38,273 nucleotides of DNA from CAYYMD01 sp964480425. Its GTDB lineage: Bacteria > Planctomycetota > Phycisphaerae > SM23-33. The notes beneath the pieces were generated by a model. The model did no database searches. It was given only the letters and a program-made list of their open reading frames with translations, and was not told the origin of the DNA. Position numbers and translations under genes: made by a program. Within the stretch, counting starts at the first letter, position 1. Each line of letters opens with the position of its first letter. Location: the NCBI GenBank assembly GCA_964480425.1, contig CAYZPY010000006.1:1-38273 (forward strand), read 5' to 3'. Below, in pieces: positions 24,697 through 32,583 of the stretch.

Positions 24697-25647
24697 TCAA
24701 GTTGATTCGTTTTGTGATTGTTCGTTTTGCGCCGAAGGAGCGACCCAACCGGCGACCTTCAGCGCGTAGCAATTCCGGAATCTTGCGGGAAATCCGGACA
24801 GTATCGCCATGGAGTCCACCGTCAGATTAACGGGCTGCCCTGGCGCGGTGTCGGTTATCAGCACGTCGCCGACGGACAGGTCCGCCACGTCGCGCAGGGG
24901 CAGCGAGACGCTGCCCAGGATCACCTCGGCGCAGATTCGGACATTTTGAAGCGCGGCGACTATCTTCCTGCGGTCCTGCTGGTCGGTGGCGTTGTGCGCC
25001 CCGGCACGAGCGGACAGGAAAGCGGACGAGACGGCAAAACGGACTACCTCCTCGTCGCCGGCCTTGTAGACCAGGATGAGCATCTCCTCGCACGCCTCGA
25101 AGCACGAGGTCGCCTGCGCGCCTCGTTTTTCCAGGCATTGCAGGCGGGCATATCCGTTGCGCGACAGCACCGCGGAAAATGCGCCGGTAAGCGTCTTGAA
25201 CACGTCGGACAATATCTCCATTTCCATGGTCGACATTGTCCGCCCCCCGGACGCCTGCCCGCCCAGCAACTTTGCCACCCACGTCGAGGCGTTTTGGCTT
25301 GATATTCCCACGGCGCATCGCGCGCGATCTTCGTCGTCGCCCAGCAGCGCCCACTGCATCTGCGCGTCGTCGGATTCTTCCTTGAAAACGTCGGCGGCGT
25401 ACAATTCGGCCGGTTCGTCGGCGGTCAACTCGAATTCCTGCGCGATCAGTTCGTTCAGCGCCTCGGCGAGTTCGCCTGCGGCCTGCCCGACCAACTGACT
25501 GATCCGCTCAAGTTGGGCGGGCGTGAACGCATGGGGGCGGTTCCAGTCGTAATCCGACGCCTGGTCGTCCTGCGCCAGATCGGCGTCGCCGGCGCGGGCG
25601 AGTATCTGCTCGACCAGCGCGTCCATTTGCGCCGCCTGTGCGGTCAT
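24697..25647 (-). CDS. fliM: Flagellar motor switch protein FliM
   Basis: The C-ring subunit that in other bacteria receives CheY-P. The 316-residue protein has YDWNRPHAFTPAQLERI, the middle domain with LLGGQASGGRTMSTMEMEIL and a C-terminal SpoA domain. The N-terminal peptide that normally reads LSQDEIDALL is poorly conserved (AAQMDALVEQIL). The ATG at 25647 overlaps the fliL stop as ATGA, so translation is probably coupled; an internal ATG seven codons in is an alternative. Confidence 0.9.
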   Translation of the reverse strand: MTAQAAQMDALVEQILARAGDADLAQDDQASDYDWNRPHAFTPAQLERISQLVGQAAGELAEALNELIAQEFELTADEPAELYAADVFKEESDDAQMQWALLGDDEDRARCAVGISSQNASTWVAKLLGGQASGGRTMSTMEMEILSDVFKTLTGAFSAVLSRNGYARLQCLEKRGAQATSCFEACEEMLILVYKAGDEEVVRFAVSSAFLSARAGAHNATDQQDRRKIVAALQNVRICAEVILGSVSLPLRDVADLSVGDVLITDTAPGQPVNLTVDSMAILSGFPARFRNCYALKVAGWVAPSAQNEQSQNEST

Positions 25648-26207
25648 TGCACCACCCACTGCTTGTAGTCCACCCGCCGGATGAGACCCCTTCCCTCAGG
25701 CCAGAGGCGATCGTTCAGCGAGTCCTGTATTTCGCGCAGGATTCTGTTTAGGTTTTCGGCCCCGCGCACCTCCTCCAGCGTGCGGTCGGAAAGGTACACG
25801 ATCAGGAAGGACTTGAGTTGCGGCATTTTCTTTTCGACCTCTTTGGCAACGGTCTCGTAATCCTTGTTATCGACGACCAGCACGAGGGTGGCGCTGAGGT
25901 GGCGCGTCAGGCGCGGTTCGTTGAGGTTTACGGTAATCGACTCCAGGTCGTAATAACTGTAATTTTCGTCGGTCCTGCTGGCGGCGCGTGGCGACTGCTC
26001 CTGTGCCTCGGCGGTCGGGGGCGACTCGGAGCCGAAGTTCAACCGGCTGGCCAGAAAACCACCGCCCGCCGAGGCGATAACCACCACCACCGGAAGCGCG
26101 AACTTCAACATGCCGGATAACCCGCCCTTCTTCTCGGTGACCAGGGCGTCGGTAACCGACTCGTCGTCCTGCTGAGACTGCTGTTGTTCTTCCTGTTCCT
26201 CGGCCAT
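25644..26207 (-). CDS. fliL: Flagellar basal-body-associated protein FliL
   Basis: A stator-associated single-pass membrane protein that supports torque and stator stability. The 187-residue protein has a Glu/Gln-rich cytoplasmic N-terminus, one membrane helix (about 34-54) and a periplasmic FliL domain (YYDLESITVNLNEPRLTRHLSATLVLVVDN). One base separates it from the second motB-like gene, matching a stator-FliL functional module. Confidence 0.92.
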   Translation of the reverse strand: MAEEQEEQQQSQQDDESVTDALVTEKKGGLSGMLKFALPVVVVIASAGGGFLASRLNFGSESPPTAEAQEQSPRAASRTDENYSYYDLESITVNLNEPRLTRHLSATLVLVVDNKDYETVAKEVEKKMPQLKSFLIVYLSDRTLEEVRGAENLNRILREIQDSLNDRLWPEGRGLIRRVDYKQWVVQ

Positions 26208-26208
26208 G

Positions 26209-26937
26209 CTATTTCTCCGTCTTTATCGCTATGCGGACGAATTGGGCATCCCCGGCGCCGGCGCCCGTGGGATCGGCCGGTTCCGCCCAGGAGATTATTT
26301 CCATGGATTTCGCGCCCAACTGCTCATTGAGTCTGCTGCTTACATACCGGCGGACCTCCCAGGCCCGTCTTGCGGCAGTGAACCACTGCTTGCGACCCGG
26401 TCGCACATCCGGCGCCGATGCGACGACGTAAACGGTGACGTCACCTTCCCTCACGCCGTATCGGATGTTCTGGCACACCCCGTCCAGGTATTGCATGGCG
26501 TGGTCGTCCAGCGCCGTTTGCGAACGCCCGAAACGTATGGGAGTTTTAATGACAGTGGCCGGATTCCCGCGGTCATTGTCAGCATGGGTGTCCGCCATAC
26601 GTTTTAAATCGTCAAAAATCTGTCGAATCTTTTCGTCGCGCGCGTCCATGACACGTTTTTTCTGCGGTTTTTCGGATTCCTCTGTCGAAAATTTCGGCTT
26701 CCTATCCACGCCGAGCGACTGTTCCCTTCCGAACAGCCAGTTGGGTATTCCGAATCCGGCGATCGCCCTCTGGAAGGCGCCCTGCCCCACTCGGAACAGT
26801 TCGGGGTCCTGTTCCTCGGCAAACGCCTGGAGCAGCACGAAGAACGCCAGAAGCAGCGTCACCATGTCGCTGTAGGAGACGATCCACGCGGGCGTCTTTG
26901 GCTCGTCGTCGCCGGTATTTTCTTCGAATCTGCTCAT
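26209..26937 (-). CDS. MotB-type stator protein, second copy
   Basis: A single-pass stator subunit, 242 residues. The membrane helix PAWIVSYSDMVTLLLAFFVLL carries the proton-path Asp (D24). A charged linker and a C-terminal OmpA-like region follow, with AARRAWEVRRYVSSRL equivalent to the helix of MotB peptidoglycan-binding domains. The typical GHTD motif is replaced by VASAPDVRP, so binding to peptidoglycan may be altered. It lies between the first motB and fliL. It might form mixed MotA-MotB1-MotB2 stators or a separate unit. Confidence 0.85.
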   Translation of the reverse strand: MSRFEENTGDDEPKTPAWIVSYSDMVTLLLAFFVLLQAFAEEQDPELFRVGQGAFQRAIAGFGIPNWLFGREQSLGVDRKPKFSTEESEKPQKKRVMDARDEKIRQIFDDLKRMADTHADNDRGNPATVIKTPIRFGRSQTALDDHAMQYLDGVCQNIRYGVREGDVTVYVVASAPDVRPGRKQWFTAARRAWEVRRYVSSRLNEQLGAKSMEIISWAEPADPTGAGAGDAQFVRIAIKTEK

Positions 26938-26940
26938 GAT

Positions 26941-27645
26941 TCAGTTCCGCGTCACGTCCCTGTTGACCAGGTTGATTTTCACCACGTCCGCCCCCCGGTA
27001 GCGCTGGGGTATTCGCCCGGCGTGCGACATCACGCGGAATCGCCCGGGTCCAAGGGCGGTGGAATTGACAATGTGCCCCACGATCGCCTGGGCCCTTCCG
27101 ATGTCCTTGTTCAAACTCTCGGCGTCGCCGCTTGCGCCGGCGGACACGTGGCAGGCCACGAGATTGCAGGGGACCATTTTCATAAACCTGCCGATGCGGT
27201 CGAACATTTCGCGCCCCCGGCGGTTCAGTATGCATCCGTTTCCAAGGAAGACCTCCGCCGCGGGCAGGTAAAAGGTTCTTCTGTCGGCGTAGGCGTCTAT
27301 CTGCATAACGTCGGTGTGCGATTTGGGGTTTTCTATCTCCCTGGTGGAAAATTCATCCGGCTTTTCCGATCCCTCCTTGGTGCGGTCCACGATCCGCCTT
27401 TCGTGCTCGACCAGTGAGTCTTCCGGCGTTACCGGATTCCTGAACACGGTCGAGCGGGTAAGTTGGGGAGGGCACTCGAAAGCGCCCTTGAGCTTGGAAT
27501 ACTTGACCACGTCGAAGGACGAGAAGCTCAGCAGCAGCACGAAGAACGTCAGCAGCAGCGTCATGCAGTCGCTGAAGGTGGTCATCCACGCCGGCACGTC
27601 CGTGGAGGAGTCGCAAGACGATTTTGTCCTTCTGCTTCTTGCCAT
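26941..27645 (-). CDS. motB: MotB-type stator protein, first copy
   Basis: Couples ion flow through MotA-MotB to flagellar torque and anchors the stator. The 234-residue protein has a membrane helix PAWMTTFSDCMTLLLTFF with the essential Asp D26 and an OmpA-like C-terminal domain with NKDIGRAQAIVGHIV. The usual GHTD motif reads ACHVSAGA. It directly follows motA (2-base gap). Whether the coupling ion is proton or sodium cannot be told. Confidence 0.88.
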   Translation of the reverse strand: MARSRRTKSSCDSSTDVPAWMTTFSDCMTLLLTFFVLLLSFSSFDVVKYSKLKGAFECPPQLTRSTVFRNPVTPEDSLVEHERRIVDRTKEGSEKPDEFSTREIENPKSHTDVMQIDAYADRRTFYLPAAEVFLGNGCILNRRGREMFDRIGRFMKMVPCNLVACHVSAGASGDAESLNKDIGRAQAIVGHIVNSTALGPGRFRVMSHAGRIPQRYRGADVVKINLVNRDVTRN

Positions 27646-27647
27646 GT

Positions 27648-28439
27648 TCAGGCGGCCTGCTTCCTTTCTTCAATCTCGGGCTTGAGTTCATCGCGTTTGT
27701 GGGCCGAGAGAAACGCCTGCATTCGCTCGCGGACCTCGGTGGGGCTCTGCCCGGCGGTGATTCCCAGCGTGCCCTCCAGTATCATCTCTCTCATCAGGGT
27801 TTCCTGCTTGGAGCGGATGCTCAGTTTTCCCGCCAGGGGAATGAAGATAAGGTTCGCCATCAGTGCGCCGTAAAACGTGGTGATGAGCGCCACGGCCATG
27901 CCCTGACCAAGCCCGGAGGGGTCGCTTAAACTACTGAGCATCGCAATCAGCCCGATTAGCGTGCCGATCATTCCGAACGCCGGCGCCGAGGCGCCCATGA
28001 AATCCAGTATCTTCTTTCCGTCCTCGTGGCGCTGCTGGAGGCATCGGACTTCGTTGACCAGTATCTGCTCGATCTTCTCCTGATCCTGCCCGTCGATTAT
28101 CATCTGGAGCGACTTGAGCATGTAGGGGTCGCCGACCTCCTGCGTGTAGCGCTCCAGCGCCAGGGCGCCGTCACGACGGTTGACGGCCGAGTAATTAACC
28201 ATCTTCTGGATGATCTCCTCCATGGCGGGCAACTTGCAGAAAACGGTCTTTTTGACCACGGGGATGATCTTGAGCACCTGCCCCAGCGAGAAATGAATAA
28301 GCGTGGCCGACGCCATCCCGCCTACGGTGATCAGCATTGAGGGGATGTGTATGAACATCGCGGCGGTGCTTCCGGCGGTGATCGCCACCAGGATGCAGGA
28401 AAAACCGCAGATTATCCCGATAACTGTTGCAACATCCAT
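27648..28439 (-). CDS. motA: Stator protein MotA
   Basis: Forms the ion channel with MotB and transmits torque to FliG. The 263-residue protein has four membrane helices in two pairs (about 1-50 and 155-205). The cytoplasmic loop between them has NRRDGALALERY, with the Arg and Glu that interact with FliG. GASAPAFGMIGTLIGLIAML holds the conserved Pro-containing helix. An AGGAAGGAT site lies in the end of the upstream gene. Two motB genes follow. Confidence 0.95.
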   Translation of the reverse strand: MDVATVIGIICGFSCILVAITAGSTAAMFIHIPSMLITVGGMASATLIHFSLGQVLKIIPVVKKTVFCKLPAMEEIIQKMVNYSAVNRRDGALALERYTQEVGDPYMLKSLQMIIDGQDQEKIEQILVNEVRCLQQRHEDGKKILDFMGASAPAFGMIGTLIGLIAMLSSLSDPSGLGQGMAVALITTFYGALMANLIFIPLAGKLSIRSKQETLMREMILEGTLGITAGQSPTEVRERMQAFLSAHKRDELKPEIEERKQAA

Positions 28440-28444
28440 CTTGA

Positions 28445-29113
28445 TTATCCTTCCTGCTGCCGGGACACCCTCTTTAGTTTTTCACACAGTTTAGCCGCCA
28501 GGTCGGTGTCGGTGATCGCGGCAAGCATTTTTGCGGCGGTCCGCTCCGACATGAAATAGAGTATTTTGACCACGTCGTCTTCCTGGTCGTTTTTGCACAT
28601 GCTGGTGAAGATGGCCCCGCCCTTTGTGGGCTCCATGCTCTCGTAGATTCTGGCGGTGTGCTTGAGTTCGTCCTGTTCCTGCTTTTTTATGGTGACGCGG
28701 GTGTTTAAAAGTTTGGCGCGCTGCTCGCGCAGGTTTGTCAGCGGGGCGACCAGTCGGACGCGGAGGTTTTCGAGTTCTTCGGCCTGTTTTTGAAGCATTT
28801 TTTCGGCGAGCTTGAGGCGTTGTTGGCGCTTTTCGATTTCATCCTCGCGCGCAGAGACCGCGTCTATTTTCAGCCGCAACTCCTTAACCAGGCGATCGAA
28901 CTCCCTTTCCTTCATCTGAACGGTGGGCCAGGACACTCCCGACGGCACCGACATGTCCGAGGGCGCCCGGAGGCCCTTTGCCTCGCGCGTCTCGTCGGGC
29001 GACGCCTGGGGCGCCCCGTCGCCCCCGGTGGTCAATTTGTTGATGAAGAACGACGCCGCGAAACTTACCCCCGCCAGCGCCACCATGATGATTATCTTCA
29101 GTTTGCCTTTCAT
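28445..29113 (-). CDS. MotE-like flagellar stator-associated protein
   Basis: A 222-residue protein with one N-terminal membrane helix (about 7-24), a long coiled coil (about 65-140) and a C-terminal MgtE-N-like segment (YESMEPTKGGAIFTSM, VVKILYFMSERTAAKMLAAI). This matches MotE, a chaperone or periplasmic partner of stator components, often found next to fliJ. The MgtE-N resemblance is also seen in magnesium transporters, but the membrane helix, coiled coil and context favour the flagellar role. Confidence 0.8.
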   Translation of the reverse strand: MKGKLKIIIMVALAGVSFAASFFINKLTTGGDGAPQASPDETREAKGLRAPSDMSVPSGVSWPTVQMKEREFDRLVKELRLKIDAVSAREDEIEKRQQRLKLAEKMLQKQAEELENLRVRLVAPLTNLREQRAKLLNTRVTIKKQEQDELKHTARIYESMEPTKGGAIFTSMCKNDQEDDVVKILYFMSERTAAKMLAAITDTDLAAKLCEKLKRVSRQQEG

Positions 29114-29125
29114 AACGGCACCTCG

Positions 29126-29587
29126 TCAGTTCGTATTCTGTCGTCCGTGTGCGGTGCGCATGTACACCAGTCGGGAAATCTCGTCGTTCTGCTTTTGCTC
29201 CCGGCGTGCGAGTTCCCTGAGATATCTCTCGAAGGCCCGCTGCCTGAGTTTGTCCAGCGCCTCGCGCGACTGCCTGACACGCTTGAACTGGTCCAGGGTT
29301 TCTTTTCGCCGCCGGCGCAGTGCGTCCAGTTGCGATTCGAGTTTGTCCAGATGCTTTTTTTCGGCGCCGAGGCAGTCTGCCAGTGTGGACAAGGCGCCCA
29401 GTCTGTCCGAGGGGCTCATCTGCGCCAGTTCGCCCAGGACCGCCCGCGTGGCGGCGCGGCGATGGAAAATCCGACGATGCACCGAGGCGATCTGCTGGGA
29501 GAAGTTGAACAGTCTCGCCTGGAGCATTCGCTCTTTCTGATGCGTCAGTTCCAGCACTCTTTGTAACGGCCATTGAAAACGTTTCAT
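29126..29587 (-). CDS. fliJ: Flagellar export protein FliJ
   Basis: A 153-residue coiled-coil protein that links the export ATPase FliI to the gate. It begins MKRFQWPLQRVLELTHQKE, the FliJ pattern, followed by nearly continuous heptads. The stop of fliI overlaps its ATG (ATGA), so the two are translationally coupled. Confidence 0.9.
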   Translation of the reverse strand: MKRFQWPLQRVLELTHQKERMLQARLFNFSQQIASVHRRIFHRRAATRAVLGELAQMSPSDRLGALSTLADCLGAEKKHLDKLESQLDALRRRRKETLDQFKRVRQSREALDKLRQRAFERYLRELARREQKQNDEISRLVYMRTAHGRQNTN

Positions 29588-30998
29588 TTAACTGCCTCAC
29601 TCGTGTTTTGCTTGGGGGTCCGGTCGCCCAGCAGGGTGTCCCACGAGGCGGTTATCTCGCCAAGGCGTCTTAGAGTTTCTTCCAGCGGGTAGCGGTCGCC
29701 CAGCGGCTGGATCAGGAATTCGTTCACCCTGTCAATGAGCGAGACGGCCTTGTCGATCCGCCTGTTGGCGCCGGGCGAAAACGCGCCGATGTTAATGAGG
29801 TCTTCGGCGTTTGAATAGGTGGCGTAAATGGCCTTGAGTTTTGCGGCGTCGTCCTGGTGGCGCGGGGAGGTCACCAGTGGCATCAGACGGCTGACGCTCT
29901 GGAGGATGTCCACGGCGGGGTAATGTCCCTGCTCCGCCAGGCGGCGCGAGAGCACCACGTGCCCGTCCAGCAGCGACCTGGAGGTGTCGGCCACGGGATC
30001 GGACAAGTCGTCGCCCTCGACCAGCACGGTGAATATTCCGGTTATGCTACCTGCCGCGGTCACACCGAGCCGCTCGGTTATCTTGGGCATCATTGCAAAG
30101 ACCGACGGGCAATATCCCTTGCTCGCCGGGGGCTCGCCGGCGGTCAGTCCTATTTCACGCTGCGCCTGGGCCAGGCGGGTCATCGAATCCATCATGAGAA
30201 GCACGTCCTTGCCCATGTCGCGGAAGTACTCGGCGACGGTTATCGCCGTAAATGCGCCTTTGACCCGCTGGATGGGCGCGGCGTCCGCGGGCGCCACGAC
30301 CACCACGCTTTTGGCAAGACCTTCGGGCCCCAGCGACTCTTCCAGGAAGTGCCGCACTTCCCTTCCGCGCTCCCCGATGAGCGCCAGGACGTTCACGTCG
30401 GCCTCGCTGTCGCGGGCGATCTCGCCCAGCAGCGTGCTCTTGCCCACGCCGCTNNNNNNNNNNCTATCATACCCAGTAAGGTTGATTTTCCAATTCCGCT
30501 GCCGGAGAAAATCCCTATCCTCTGTCCCTTTCCGGCAGTGAGTATGCCGTCGAACACGCGGATACCGAAGATCAGCGGCTCGGTTATCCGCCGCCTGCTC
30601 AGCGGCGGCGGTCCGGGACTGTCCAGCGAGCGCGCCTGCTGTCCGTGCAGCGGTCCCCGGGAGTCCATTGGTCTGCCCAGCCCGTCTATCACCCGCCCGA
30701 GCATTCTCGGGGACAGGCGAATGAACCGCGGGTCCGACCGCGCCACGACGGTGTCGTCCGGGGCAATGCCTTCTATGGACTCCAGTGGCATGAGTATGCG
30801 GTTTCGACCATGGAAGCCGACCACCTCGGCCAGCGCCCTGCGCCCGTCGTTGAGGCGAATCTCGCACAACCGCCCGATCCCCACCGGCGGGCCCTTGGAC
30901 TCGATGCGCATACCGGCCACGTGAATCACCGTTCCGCGATATGGCGTAAGGTCGGCGTGCTTTAGTCGAAGGCGGTATTTATCCAGGTCAATCGTCAT
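29584..30998 (-). CDS. fliI: Flagellar export ATPase FliI (broken by assembly gap)
   Basis: An F1-beta-like ATPase that energises export. The N-terminal part (30998-30464) has the domain of MTIDLDKYRLRLKH and a Walker A (GSGIGKSTLLGM). The C-terminal part (30453-29584) also begins with a Walker A (SGVGKSTLLGEI) and continues with the Walker B-like DVLLMMDSMTRLAQAQREIGL and YPAVDILQSVSRLM. Between them are ten N (30454-30463), and the two parts are in different frames. The gene must be one FliI of about 440-450 residues in which the contig ends overlap by about 36 bases. The C-terminal start codon seen upstream of the gap is not real. Confidence 0.9.
30454..30463. other. Scaffold gap of ten N inside fliI
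   Basis: The gap size is nominal. The 36-base ends on either side are homologous copies of the same Walker A coding sequence with different codons (the right-hand copy is AT-richer), so the true gap is negative or the contigs come from different strains. Confidence 0.95.
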
Positions 30999-31003
30999 TA
31001 ACT

Positions 31004-31570
31004 TTATTCCTGACGTTTAAGCGTCTGTGCGATTTCGACCAGGTGTTCGGCCGGGTCGGTCTGTATCAGTCCGTCGGGCGTATCCACGCGGCAGCCGCCC
31101 GGCGGCACGCTCGCCTCGGGCTTGAAGATTATCTCGCCGGCGCCCGTCGGGGGGTCGATCTTTCCGCAGCGCTCCAGGTCCGAGGGGTTCAGCAGAACCG
31201 TAAGCGAAGCGCCCGTTGGCGCCTTGTCGAGCACCTGGCGGACGATGGGTTCGATTTCGTACCGCTCGGCGCGGATTTCCTGCATGAGCACCTTTGCGGC
31301 GATTTCGACGGCCAGGTCGAGCAGTTGCTCCTCGGCGTGCGCGGCGAACTCTTCGTGCGCGTTTTGGACCTGTCGGCATGCCTGCTCAAGGGCGGCTCGC
31401 GCCCGACGGAGCGATTCCAGTTCGTCCTTGACCTGCTGATGGAGGCGCCTGTTGATTTTTTCGCCTTGCGGCGCGCCCTGCGCGCCGTCGGGGGCGCGGT
31501 CGCCTTCTCCGTCGGAGCTGAGCGACACGCCGCCGGGGGGCGCGGGAAGTTGTATGTGAAGTGTCTTCAC
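31004..31570 (-). CDS. fliH: Flagellar export regulator FliH
   Basis: A 188-residue stalk protein that binds and restrains FliI and docks it on FliN. A polar N-terminus and a coiled region (about 40-95) precede the FliH C-terminal domain with LLDLAVEIAAKVLMQEI and DPAEHLVEIAQTL. The GTG start overlaps the fliG stop (GTGA) and has AGGA upstream. Confidence 0.9.
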   Translation of the reverse strand: MKTLHIQLPAPPGGVSLSSDGEGDRAPDGAQGAPQGEKINRRLHQQVKDELESLRRARAALEQACRQVQNAHEEFAAHAEEQLLDLAVEIAAKVLMQEIRAERYEIEPIVRQVLDKAPTGASLTVLLNPSDLERCGKIDPPTGAGEIIFKPEASVPPGGCRVDTPDGLIQTDPAEHLVEIAQTLKRQE

Positions 31571-32580
31571 GATTGCGATTCCTCGAAATCCAGGTCGCCG
31601 CGAGCGTTCATGTCGCGGAGCACCTTCAGTATGCTCTGGCGCGCCTCGTTCACCTCTTCGGGCTTGGGCTTGGACAGCAGCGACTGCTCCTCGGCGAGCA
31701 TCGTCCTGGCGCGCTCGGATATGTTCCTGCGAACCTTTCCGGCGATTGATTCATCCGTCTCGTGCAGGGCCAGTGCGAGTTTTCCGGCGTCGGCGCTGCG
31801 CAGCGCCTCCTGCAGGGCGCGGTCCTCGATTATCGGAAGGTCCTCCCACAGGACCATCATGTTGACGGTTTTAACGGCCAGTTCCTTGTCGCGCTCCTTG
31901 AGGGCGCCTATGAGCGTTTCGCGGAGTTTGACGTCCATTGACCGCAGGATGACGGCGGTTTTTCTGGCCTGTGCGTTTACTACCTCTTCGCTGTCCCGGG
32001 CGGCGGCGCGTGACTTTTCGCCCCCGCCGCCCAGTCGGTGTTCGATAAGCGACGCCACGCGCAGGCGCGCCTCGGGCAGGACGCTCTGCCCGGAGACCAT
32101 CGCCTGGACCACCGCCGAGCGGGACTGGTCATCCAGGGCCAACAGCAGTTTGGCGCTCTTGTCCGAGGGCAGTTCCGAGAGCACTATCGCTATCACCTGC
32201 GGGGATTCTCCCTTCACTGCGACGGCGACGTCGGACACGTCCGCCGAACGTATCTCGGCGAAGGGGTCGCGCATCTTGACCCTGCGCTGCACGTCCTGGA
32301 AGACGTTGTCGAACTTGTCCTCGCCCAGCGACATTTTGAGCACCTGGCGGATGAACTGCTCGTCGTCCCGGGAGGCGCCGCCCTCCAGCAGCATTCGGCA
32401 GAACTCCCCTGCGGCGCTATGCTGCTGTGCGGCGTCACCACCGGACGACCGGATACACGCCAGTTCTGCGGCTATTTCGGTGGCGGTCTCGGGGCGGACG
32501 GACTGGAGCAGTTGGGCCGCCGAATTGGCGTCCAGCGTGGCCAGCAACATCGCCGCTTTTTGTGAACCGCTTACCGCCAT
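31567..32580 (-). CDS. fliG: Flagellar motor switch protein FliG
   Basis: A C-ring torque protein of 337 residues. The N-domain binds FliF, and the middle domain has GESPQVIAIVLSELPSDKS, where the usual EHPQ reads ESPQ. The C-domain with charged helix LWEDLPIIEDRALQEALRSAD engages MotA. Three bases separate it from fliF. Codon use is like that of its neighbours. Confidence 0.95.
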   Translation of the reverse strand: MAVSGSQKAAMLLATLDANSAAQLLQSVRPETATEIAAELACIRSSGGDAAQQHSAAGEFCRMLLEGGASRDDEQFIRQVLKMSLGEDKFDNVFQDVQRRVKMRDPFAEIRSADVSDVAVAVKGESPQVIAIVLSELPSDKSAKLLLALDDQSRSAVVQAMVSGQSVLPEARLRVASLIEHRLGGGGEKSRAAARDSEEVVNAQARKTAVILRSMDVKLRETLIGALKERDKELAVKTVNMMVLWEDLPIIEDRALQEALRSADAGKLALALHETDESIAGKVRRNISERARTMLAEEQSLLSKPKPEEVNEARQSILKVLRDMNARGDLDFEESQS

Positions 32581-32583
32581 GCG

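Noticed and set aside
29584..30867. Apparent single open frame through the N-gap in fliI
   Set aside because: The frame through the N is an artefact of the nominal gap; residues upstream of the gap in that frame are not FliI, whereas the other frame gives a proper FliI N-terminus.
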